Assembly (NCBI GenBank): GCA_964403015.1
Contig: CAYOEJ010000047.1
Coordinates: 1-11,318, forward strand
DNA length: 11,318 bases
Direction: 5' to 3'
DNA from: CAYOEJ01 sp964403015
GTDB lineage: Bacteria; Actinomycetota; Actinomycetes; Actinomycetales; Actinomycetaceae
In this document: positions 6,478-11,318 of the stretch, piece by piece
Numbering within the stretch: the first letter of the stretch is position 1
How the letters are laid out: the number at the start of each line of letters is the position of its first letter
Translations under genes and position numbers: made by a program
Notes under the pieces: model-generated
Told to the model about the DNA's origin: nothing
What the model saw: only the letters and a program-made list of their open reading frames with translations
Database searches by the model: none

Positions 6478-7725
6478 ATGAGCCTTCCCGTTTATGTGAA
6501 TCTCCTGCGCATTGTTGCCCAAGGTCTCGTGCCTGCCACCCGAGCAAGTACGCCCGTTGAGGCGGTACGGGCACAGATGGCGATTCAGGGGCAGCAGGTG
6601 TCAGCCGTTCCCCACGCGTTAATCCTCCGGTCCGAGGCGGGCGGTTCCGACGTGCGGCGCGCGTTCGACACACACCAGCTTGTGCGTTCGTGGCCAATGC
6701 GCGGCACTGTTCATATCACCACCGCCGACGATCATCATTGGATACGGGTGACACTCAACCGCAATACTGACAGCCGCTTCCGACACGAGCGCATGTTGGG
6801 TATAGACGACGCCGTTGTGGCGCGTTGCGGCGAGATCGCCCGGCAAGCCATTGCGGAACTCGGACCACTGACACGCAGTCAGGTGTTCGAGCTATGGGCG
6901 CGTGAAGGCTTTGAGTTCGGCACTAATCGAGCTGAGCGAGACGATCAGTGGGCGGTTTCCAGTTGGCGACGAGCCATGATTGGCCGAATGGATCGCGACG
7001 GTTTTCTCGCCCAAGGCCCCGTGGGCGTTAATGAGCACCTCCTCTTCGACGCCGGGGCGCTGCCCAGTGCCGAATCGGAAGCGGGTGGCATTTCCACCAG
7101 CGGCGCCGGAAGTGACGGTGACGAGCGTGCGCTCGCGGAGGTCGCATTGAGGTATGCGCGGTGCCACGGTCCGGTAACTGCAGCCGACTTGTCTCGCTGG
7201 GCGAGTGTGCCGGTAACGTCCGCGCGAAAGATGCTCGAAAACGCTGTGGAGGTTTCGGCGATTCCGTCGTCACCGGCAACTCCGTCGTCGGCGGCAACCG
7301 GGACTGTCGCCCTGCCTCCATCAGTTCCCCTGATACGAGTGGGTGTCGAGAAATCCGGTCTTGTGCCGCTCGACGCCCCGCGGTCAGCAGCCGACTTTGC
7401 CCACACGTATTACATGCGAGCAGACCTCGAGGACTTACTGGCCGACTCCCTGAAAGAAGCCAAAGCGACTTTCTACCTGCCGAGCTTCGACGAGTTGCAC
7501 GTGGGATACAAGGACCGCACATGTCTTACTGATGAAGCGGGGGAACTACTGATCTGCCCGGCGAAGAACGGTATGTTCCGGCCAATCGTCATGGACCGGG
7601 GACGGCTCGTGGCGGTGAACCCCGTGAAGGAGGGCCTACTTTGGAAGAAAGGTGAGCCCTCGAAGCGACTTGAGCGCGATGTCAATTGGGCACTTGCGAG
7701 CGTCGGAAAGGCGCTCGCGAGTTAG
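6478..7725 (+). CDS. Winged-helix (HTH_42) protein, AlkZ/YcaQ-like putative DNA glycosylase
   Basis: A 415-residue protein of the HTH_42 family, whose studied members (Streptomyces AlkZ, E. coli YcaQ) are DNA glycosylases unhooking interstrand crosslinks and bulky alkyl adducts. Supporting motifs are AIQGQQVSAVPHAL at 35-48, containing the catalytic-type Q-x-Q (Gln37, Gln39), SWPMRGTVHIT at 71-81, a second winged-helix segment RYARCHGPVTAADLSRWA at 225-242, and FYLPSFDELHVGYKDR at 332-347 leading into the C-terminal beta domain. Two Ser/Gly/Pro-rich linkers (about 191-217 and 261-283) look like insertions. AAAGGA 5 nt before ATG 6478 supports the start. The last codons (ALAS, TAG) lie inside the first copy of a 46-bp tandem repeat, so the present stop may have been set by repeat formation. 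It is divergent from murJ. Family is firm; glycosylase activity and substrate are inferred. Confidence 0.83.
   Translation: MSLPVYVNLLRIVAQGLVPATRASTPVEAVRAQMAIQGQQVSAVPHALILRSEAGGSDVRRAFDTHQLVRSWPMRGTVHITTADDHHWIRVTLNRNTDSRFRHERMLGIDDAVVARCGEIARQAIAELGPLTRSQVFELWAREGFEFGTNRAERDDQWAVSSWRRAMIGRMDRDGFLAQGPVGVNEHLLFDAGALPSAESEAGGISTSGAGSDGDERALAEVALRYARCHGPVTAADLSRWASVPVTSARKMLENAVEVSAIPSSPATPSSAATGTVALPPSVPLIRVGVEKSGLVPLDAPRSAADFAHTYYMRADLEDLLADSLKEAKATFYLPSFDELHVGYKDRTCLTDEAGELLICPAKNGMFRPIVMDRGRLVAVNPVKEGLLWKKGEPSKRLERDVNWALASVGKALAS
7696..7718 (+). terminator. GC-rich hairpin at the end of the AlkZ/YcaQ-like gene
   Basis: GCGAGCG (7696-7702) and CGCTCGC (7712-7718) form a 7-bp stem with a 9-nt loop, extendable by a wobble and an A-T pair. 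It covers the last codons and the start of the first 46-bp repeat unit. No U-tract follows. It could be a U-less terminator or simply repeat-associated structure. Confidence 0.3.
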
Positions 7726-7957
7726 TTGCACCAGTGTTTCGTGGTCGTTCGGAACCGCGCTCGCGNNNNNNNNNNNNNNNNNNNNNNNNNNNNNNNNNNN
7801 NNNNNNNNNNNNNNNNNNNNNNNNNNNNNNNNNNNNNNNNNNNNNNNNNNNNNNNNNNNNNNNNNGCGCTCGCGAGTTAGTTGCACCAGTGTTTCGTGGT
7901 CGTTCGGAACCGCGCTCGCGAGCTAGTTGCACCAGCGTTCCGTCGTCGTCCCGAACG
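7711..7957. repeat. 46-bp tandem repeat array interrupted by an assembly gap
   Basis: The unit begins GCGCTCGCGAGTTAGTTGCA, continues with CCAGTGTTTCGTGG and ends TCGTTCGGAACC. Complete copies are at 7711-7756 and 7866-7911 and are identical over 46 bp. A further copy at 7912-7957 differs at 7 positions and closes the array. The first nine bases of another copy (7757-7765) run into the Ns. The distance across the Ns (109 bp) is not a multiple of 46, so the true copy number is unknown. Units abut directly with no spacers, so this is not CRISPR. Each unit starts with a near-palindrome GCTCGCGAG(T/C). The array lies between two convergent genes and overlaps the end of the plus-strand one. Function is unknown. 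Confidence 0.92.
7766..7865. other. Assembly gap (100 Ns)
   Basis: Exactly one hundred undetermined bases, the usual placeholder for a gap of unknown length. Both edges are inside the 46-bp repeat array, which explains why the assembly failed here. Any open frame that reads through this stretch is not evidence of a gene. Confidence 0.97.
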
Positions 7958-7959
7958 CT
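7934..7959 (-). terminator. Stem-loop after the tandem-GNAT gene
   Basis: AGCGTTC (7934-7940) and GAACGCT (7953-7959) form a perfect 7-bp stem with a 12-nt loop, starting 8 bp beyond the GNAT stop codon on the minus strand. It falls in the diverged last repeat unit. Changes relative to the other copies (T to C in the 5' arm, C to G at the unit end) create the pairing. No U-tract is present, so the terminator role is tentative. Confidence 0.4.
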
Positions 7960-7966
7960 CTATCAC

Positions 7967-9187
7967 TTACTGTGCAGCAGGCTGGGGTTGCCACTCGCCG
8001 TCGACGAAGTAGGACATCCAAGCACCCTCGACGAAATCCACCGAGTATCCCAGCTTTTCGTTAATCGCCCACATGTGCACGTTTTCTTCAGCATTCCACG
8101 TCCTGATGGTGAGCATCTGTGGAGCTTGATCCAAGATCGTAAGCGCGCTGCGCGTTTTGAGGATGAGTCCGAGCTGGTGTCCGCGGTGATCTTTCGACAC
8201 CCACGTGGAGTCGATAAAGCCGGCGTCTGAGCCCTTCGTCCAAGCGACTTCTGTGATGCCCACGAAATCGCCGGAGGCTCTGTGCTTGGCGACGGTGATG
8301 AAGCCCGTCTTGCCGGCATCAACACGGCGCTGTTCACCTTCCCGCGCACGCTCTGGAGTCATCGTTGACGCATCCATATCGCTCATGGTGGGCATATCCA
8401 TGTAAAACTGATTGACCATCGCGACATAGGCATCGAGGTGCTCTTCTGGAGTTGGGAGCGTCCACTCAATAAGTTCGTACTGACCTTCGGGATCTCCAGC
8501 GGCGACGGCGGCAGCGTGGATGTCGCCGATGTGGCTTCTCGTGTGTTCGCGCTCCGTCCCTGATCCAAGGTGGAGAGTGGACGCCTTCTCGATCATGTCG
8601 AGACCGAACTGCTCGGCTTTCAAGAACGCGGCAGAGGCGTTAGTCGGATCGATTGCCCCATTCCCTCGCCTTGGCAGGAGTGCATCGGGGGCGCCGGTGG
8701 CCACCGCAACCTCGTTGGTCCATGCGTAGATCTTCTTTTTAGAGTTGTCGAGGACGACTTTCCGTGCAAAGTCGAGAGCGGCGCGACCAATGCCTTGGCG
8801 CCGGTATTCGGGAAGGACGTAGATGCTGACGTTAGCCAGCTCGGGGTTGTTGGTCTTTGACCAGAAGAGGGAGACCCCTCCGACTAGGGTCTCAGCATCC
8901 AAATCGTCAAACTCGGGGCCCTTTACCTCTTCTAAAACAGGTGCTTTGCCGGCTTCAACCCCGTTAGGTGCGAGAAGGGCGAAGTACTTGGTTTCTGAGA
9001 ATCTAGACGGTTTAGTGGCTTGGCGGCGAAAATCTTCGGGTGAAGGCGGGATGTCTGCATCCGTGCCAAGCGATTCCATATCGACCTGCTTGGCCATGGC
9101 GTGAAGCCGTTTCCAGATGGGAGAAACCGACGAGGACAGGTTGACGTCAGAACCGCTGGGGCGCAGGTGTGCGCGAATGAGTGTCAT
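7967..9187 (-). CDS. Tandem-domain GNAT-family N-acetyltransferase
   Basis: A 406-residue protein with two GNAT folds in a row, predicted to move an acetyl group from acetyl-CoA to an amine; the acceptor is unknown. The first domain carries the pyrophosphate-binding loop YRRQGIGRAALDFA at 128-141 after the NVSIYVLP strand. The second carries SKDHRGHQLGLILK at 331-344, followed by RTWNAEENVHMWAINEKLGY at 362-381, a common actinobacterial GNAT ending. The first domain has an inserted stretch at about 165-185. It is longer than the mycothiol synthase MshD (about 300 residues) and is not assigned to that step. Two starts are possible, ATG 9229 and ATG 9187. The latter is chosen because TATCGT lies exactly 6 nt upstream, as for murJ, and because the longer form would take up the control region shared with the divergent lipoprotein gene. 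Confidence 0.82.
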   Translation of the reverse strand: MTLIRAHLRPSGSDVNLSSSVSPIWKRLHAMAKQVDMESLGTDADIPPSPEDFRRQATKPSRFSETKYFALLAPNGVEAGKAPVLEEVKGPEFDDLDAETLVGGVSLFWSKTNNPELANVSIYVLPEYRRQGIGRAALDFARKVVLDNSKKKIYAWTNEVAVATGAPDALLPRRGNGAIDPTNASAAFLKAEQFGLDMIEKASTLHLGSGTEREHTRSHIGDIHAAAVAAGDPEGQYELIEWTLPTPEEHLDAYVAMVNQFYMDMPTMSDMDASTMTPERAREGEQRRVDAGKTGFITVAKHRASGDFVGITEVAWTKGSDAGFIDSTWVSKDHRGHQLGLILKTRSALTILDQAPQMLTIRTWNAEENVHMWAINEKLGYSVDFVEGAWMSYFVDGEWQPQPAAQ

Positions 9188-9199
9188 AAGAAAACGATA
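9188..9199 (-). promoter_or_regulatory. Candidate -10 box of the GNAT gene, leaderless geometry
   Basis: On the minus strand TATCGT (9199-9194) is followed by TTTCTT and then ATG 9187, placing a predicted transcription start on the A of the start codon. There is no Shine-Dalgarno sequence and no recognisable -35 box. Confidence 0.4.
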
Positions 9200-9258
9200 C
9201 CGCGTCCGCAACGTGGAACTGACGACCATATTTCACTTCCAACCAAGATTTCCTATGT

Positions 9259-9270
9259 CAGAATTGCTGT
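9259..9270 (+). promoter_or_regulatory. Candidate -10 box of the lipoprotein gene, leaderless geometry
   Basis: CAGAAT (9259-9264, 4 of 6 to TATAAT) is followed by six bases (TGCTGT) and then ATG 9271. No Shine-Dalgarno sequence is present in the preceding 25 bp. The hexamer is weak, so the call rests mainly on the spacing shared with the murJ and GNAT starts. Confidence 0.28.
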
Positions 9271-10542
9271 ATGGAGCTCCGTCGTCGTTTGGTTTCTGCC
9301 ACAGCCGTCGTTTTTACTGTGGGAGCGCTTTTGGTGGGATGCACAGAAAGTGAGCCACCCGTTGATACCACAACCTATGACCCCGACATCACCGAAGCTC
9401 CTGACACCGAGACGGTCATTGACTACAGCGCACCCGAGGGTGACCCAGAATTTGTTCCGAATCCGATTTTCGGTGAGAAGGGTGCCACCGAGGTGTGGTC
9501 GGCCGAACATGTGTCACTGCCGGTAAACGGGCTAGTTTCAGCCAGTGGTGACATGTGGGCTGTTCAGCGGCGGGATGGCGAGACGAGTGAGTGGACGGCA
9601 TATGTCTACGACGCCAACGATCCCGAAATCGAGGTGTGGAGCGGTCCATGCACGAATAGATCCGTGTGGTTTGGCGATAAGCTTGCCTGCCACTGGGATC
9701 TCGTCGATCCAACTGATGGCAGCAAACAGACTCTCATTGATGCGGACATAGACGCGAGGAGCTGGGACGGTCCAGTTGCGGCCACCGAGGATATCCTTGT
9801 CCTCCAGCAGGGTGACGAACTTGCCGGGTTCAATCCTGCGGGTGAGGAGATCTGGCGCTCGCCCCGTCACGAGTCTTGGCTAGATGTTGTTCCTGGCGCG
9901 GAGGTTGCAAGCCTGTCCACGAATGACGTCAAGAGGATCTTGTATCTGTCGACTGGTGAAATCGTTGATTTGCCAGCCAGTACCCTCAACGTGAATCTAG
10001 TCGTAGGTGGTTACGCCGTCTTGAGTAGGCAGGCTAGTGACTCAGTTTGGGAGGTCTATTCAAACGATGGTGAGGAAGTGACCTCCGGTCGTTCCGGGGA
10101 AATGCTCCGATGCGAGCCGCCGGCGGGCTCGCCGCAGCTTCTATCAGACCTCGTTGAATGCCCGCAGGCTGTTGATAATGCTGGCGGGAACGACTCGGCG
10201 ATCATTTCTCTTGCCCGCGGCACGGATGGCATACACGTTGTGACGAACCCGGACGGTGAGAGCTTCTTCGAACTGGATAGCGATCCGTTACCTATTGACC
10301 GTACGGGCGCGAGGATTCAGATGTGGGACGGGGAGACCGTTCTCATAAGTATGCCCGGCACGGATTGGGCATCTGGCCAAGTCGCCCTGTGGAATCAGGA
10401 CACGAACTTCCCATTCTTACGTGTGGATGCCAGCAGCTATCAATTGCCCAGCCCGGATCTCTTTGTCGCATTCACCGGTGAGTACAGGGGCATTTCCGAT
10501 CGGGGAACTGTGCGCGTCTTTGTTCCATTTGGAGAAGACTGA
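9271..10542 (+). CDS. Putative lipoprotein, beta-propeller-like, function unknown
   Basis: A 423-residue exported protein. The N-terminus is a lipoprotein signal peptide: MELRRR, a hydrophobic stretch (ATAVVFTVGALLV) and a lipobox LLVGC with the modified Cys at residue 24, so the mature protein should be anchored to the outer face of the membrane. A Thr/Asp/Pro/Glu-rich linker follows (about 25-60). The rest is acidic, rich in Trp, Gly and Asp, with recurring short beta-strand and turn patterns such as GDMWAVQRRDG, EDILVLQQGDE, GEEIWRSPRHE and GETVLISMPG. These resemble PQQ/WD-like propeller blades, but I recognise no exact family. Cys residues in GPCTNRS and KLACHW, and in LRCEPP and VECPQA, may form two disulfides. 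It is divergent from the GNAT gene with an 83-bp shared upstream region. A sensor, scaffold or substrate-binding role is possible; none can be claimed. Confidence 0.8.
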   Translation: MELRRRLVSATAVVFTVGALLVGCTESEPPVDTTTYDPDITEAPDTETVIDYSAPEGDPEFVPNPIFGEKGATEVWSAEHVSLPVNGLVSASGDMWAVQRRDGETSEWTAYVYDANDPEIEVWSGPCTNRSVWFGDKLACHWDLVDPTDGSKQTLIDADIDARSWDGPVAATEDILVLQQGDELAGFNPAGEEIWRSPRHESWLDVVPGAEVASLSTNDVKRILYLSTGEIVDLPASTLNVNLVVGGYAVLSRQASDSVWEVYSNDGEEVTSGRSGEMLRCEPPAGSPQLLSDLVECPQAVDNAGGNDSAIISLARGTDGIHVVTNPDGESFFELDSDPLPIDRTGARIQMWDGETVLISMPGTDWASGQVALWNQDTNFPFLRVDASSYQLPSPDLFVAFTGEYRGISDRGTVRVFVPFGED

Positions 10543-10557
10543 CGCGGTTTCAGATTT

Positions 10558-10583
10558 GATGCTGGCGATTTTCCTCCAGCATC
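10558..10583 (+). terminator. Stem-loop downstream of the lipoprotein gene
   Basis: GATGCTGG (10558-10565) pairs perfectly with CCAGCATC (10576-10583) around a 10-nt loop, 15 bp after the lipoprotein stop codon. The 3' arm is part of the first copy of a 27-bp repeat; the same 5' arm could pair almost as well with the second copy (CCAGCACC, 10603-10610). No U-tract follows. A terminator role is likely from position only. Confidence 0.45.
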
Positions 10584-10624
10584 CCTAGCTAGCCGTGTTC
10601 CTCCAGCACCCCTCGCTAGCCGCC
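10571..10624. repeat. 27-bp direct repeat, two copies
   Basis: Two adjacent units, each beginning TTCCTCCAGCA and containing GCTAGCCG, occupy 10571-10597 and 10598-10624 and differ at four positions. The first contains the palindrome CTAGCTAG. The rest of this 167-bp gap before the next gene (to 10709) shows no further gene or clear promoter. Confidence 0.75.
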
Positions 10625-10709
10625 GTCCTTCATGATGAATTCAGTGATTTCTCTAGGTTTGCCGGACCTTCGGGCGTAGCATGGAGAAAAGCGCTCTTAG
10701 GTGGGAGTC

Positions 10710-11081
10710 ATGACCATGCGAACATTTTTGCTTGGGCTGTGGGTAGTAGCGCTCGTGGGTACGGGGTACGGAATCTACGCGGCTTTCGTCTACGACGGCG
10801 GCACCGCACAGCTTTTCCCCTTCGCAATTGCGGCAGTGGTAGGAGCCGTGGTTGCGCTCGCGGCATGGCTGAAGTCCAGTACGCCAATCTTGTTCGTGGG
10901 ATTCTTGCTCATGGCTATTGCGCCCACCGGCTTCGCCTGGATCGGAAATCTCGCCGCTATTCTTGGCGCGGTACTTACGGGATGGCACTGGTATTCCCAA
11001 TGGAAGTCCGCCAGGCGAGGTGCCGAAGTCACGGGCCAACCAACCGGCTCGTCTGCCTATGATCTGCGGCCGTCGGAGTAG
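10710..11081 (+). CDS. Small four-helix membrane protein, function unknown
   Basis: A 123-residue hydrophobic protein with four predicted membrane helices at about 5-27, 34-54, 59-75 and 76-96 and a hydrophilic, positively charged then Ser/Gly-rich tail (QWKSARRG onward). I recognise no family and see no catalytic motif. The start is chosen at ATG 10710, with AGGTGG at 10699-10704 five bases upstream. ATG 10716 and GTG 10701 are in-frame alternatives, and the same purine-rich stretch could serve ATG 10716. It follows the lipoprotein gene after 167 bp and a stem-loop, so it is probably transcribed separately. It ends before the terminator at 11123-11149, which faces the tRNA genes. The reality of the gene is supported by ribosome binding site, coding-like composition and helix pattern. 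Confidence 0.7.
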   Translation: MTMRTFLLGLWVVALVGTGYGIYAAFVYDGGTAQLFPFAIAAVVGAVVALAAWLKSSTPILFVGFLLMAIAPTGFAWIGNLAAILGAVLTGWHWYSQWKSARRGAEVTGQPTGSSAYDLRPSE

Positions 11082-11122
11082 CTCTTCGGACTAGGTTTTC
11101 GGCTTAGGCTGGCGCAGACGAC

Positions 11123-11149
11123 AAAACCCGCGATTTCTCGCGGGTTTTT
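11123..11149. terminator. Bidirectional rho-independent terminator
   Basis: AAAACCCGCGA (11123-11133) and TCGCGGGTTTT (11138-11148) form a perfect 11-bp stem with a 4-nt loop, which reads as a stable GAAA tetraloop on the minus strand. U-tracts are present in both directions. It can end transcripts of the small membrane protein gene (+) and of the tRNA genes (-). Confidence 0.92.
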
Positions 11150-11154
11150 AATCG

Positions 11155-11227
11155 TGGCTCCGACCGGCGTCGATCCGGTGACCTTTCGATTTTCAGTCGA
11201 ACGCTCTACCAACTGAGCTACAGAGCC
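11155..11227 (-). tRNA. tRNA-Phe (GAA)
   Basis: A 73-nt cloverleaf on the minus strand. The acceptor stem is GGCTCTG with CGGAGCC (one G-U pair) and discriminator A. The D arm contains AGCTCAGTTGGTAGAGC. The anticodon stem TTCGA/TCGAA encloses the loop CTGAAAA with anticodon GAA. The T arm closes with the loop GTTCGA-type element seen as GGATCGACGCC, where the usual TTC is ATC. The 3' CCA is not encoded and must be added after transcription. A bidirectional terminator follows 6 bp downstream. Confidence 0.94.
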
Positions 11228-11230
11228 AGA

Positions 11231-11256
11231 TAAGAAAACACCCGGTTTCCCGGGCG
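11231..11256 (-). terminator. Terminator-like hairpin between the two tRNA genes
   Basis: On the minus strand CGCCCGG and CCGGGTG form a 7-bp stem (one G-U pair) around a GAAA tetraloop, followed directly by TTTTCTTA. It fills most of the 38 bp between the tRNA-Asp and tRNA-Phe genes. It has the form of an intrinsic terminator, though it could also guide tRNA processing. Confidence 0.6.
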
Positions 11257-11265
11257 ATTTTCTAG

Positions 11266-11318
11266 CGACCCTGACGGGACTTGAACCCGCGACCTCCGCC
11301 GTGACAGGGCGGCGCGCT
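11266..11318 (-). tRNA. tRNA-Asp (GTC), 3' part only
   Basis: The last 53 nt of a tRNA gene that enters from the right edge on the minus strand. The anticodon stem CCGCC/GGCGG encloses the loop CTGTCAC with anticodon GTC. The T arm GCGGG-TTCAAGT-CCCGT is complete, followed by the acceptor 3' strand CAGGGTC and discriminator G. CCA is not encoded. The acceptor 5' strand and most of the D arm are outside the window. Confidence 0.92.

Noticed and set aside
6374..6697. N-terminal extension of MurJ to position 6697
   Set aside because: It would cover the promoter region and the start of the divergent gene, has Cys/Arg-rich composition unlike MurJ, and lacks a ribosome binding site; ATG 6373 has a well-placed -10 box.
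7711..7957. CRISPR array
   Set aside because: The units are directly adjacent on both sides of the gap with no spacers, the unit is longer than usual repeats, and no cas gene is nearby.
7636..8230. Open frames running through the N stretch on both strands
   Set aside because: They are continuous only because Ns were translated as unknown residues. They overlap the repeat array and real genes.
1..11318. Mobile element, prophage or integration at the tRNA genes
   Set aside because: No integrase, transposase, phage gene or duplicated tRNA 3' end is visible within the window; the genes next to the tRNAs look ordinary.

Overview
This window looks like chromosomal DNA from a fairly GC-rich actinobacterium. 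The evidence is the codon use, the MurJ type with a long N-terminal extension, SD-less starts preceded by a -10 box, and tRNA genes without encoded CCA. The cell-wall genes (an ATP-grasp ligase resembling the D-aspartate ligases, a FemABX transferase and MurJ) fit a Lys/Orn-type peptidoglycan with an interpeptide bridge, as known in Actinomycetaceae such as Trueperella, Arcanobacterium and Actinomyces. That placement is an inference; no taxonomic marker gene is present.

Layout. Positions 1-126 hold the 3' end of a thiol peroxidase gene (+). It converges with a HAD-family hydrolase (849 to 214, -), and a symmetric bidirectional terminator lies between them. A YjjU-type patatin-like lipid hydrolase (928-1812, +) is divergent from the HAD gene. 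It converges, across a stem-loop, with the cell-wall block on the minus strand. In transcription order that block is MurJ lipid II flippase (6373 to 4478), an ATP-grasp D-amino-acid ligase-like protein overlapping it by 4 bp (4481 to 3237), and, after a 110-bp gap with its own possible promoter, a FemABX transferase (3126 to 1852). Together these could build and export a lipid II precursor carrying a branched side chain. That is the main biological story of the window.

An AlkZ/YcaQ-like (HTH_42) putative DNA glycosylase (6478-7725, +) is divergent from murJ. A short control region between them contains a 12-bp palindrome. The 3' end of this gene lies inside the first unit of a 46-bp tandem repeat array that is interrupted by 100 Ns, so the assembly evidently failed there. 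Beyond the array comes a tandem-GNAT acetyltransferase (9187 to 7967, -). A lipoprotein of unknown function (9271-10542, +) is divergent from it. Downstream are a small two-copy 27-bp repeat with a hairpin, a 123-residue four-helix membrane protein (10710-11081, +), a bidirectional terminator, tRNA-Phe (GAA) and the 3' part of tRNA-Asp (GTC), both tRNAs on the minus strand with a terminator-like hairpin between them.

No phage, transposase, CRISPR or toxin-antitoxin gene is visible. The strongest leads are the putative interpeptide-bridge gene block, the unresolved 46-bp array at the end of the glycosylase-like gene, and three genes with a candidate -10 hexamer exactly 6 nt before the ATG, suggesting leaderless mRNAs. 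No stretch longer than about 250 bases lacks a gene.
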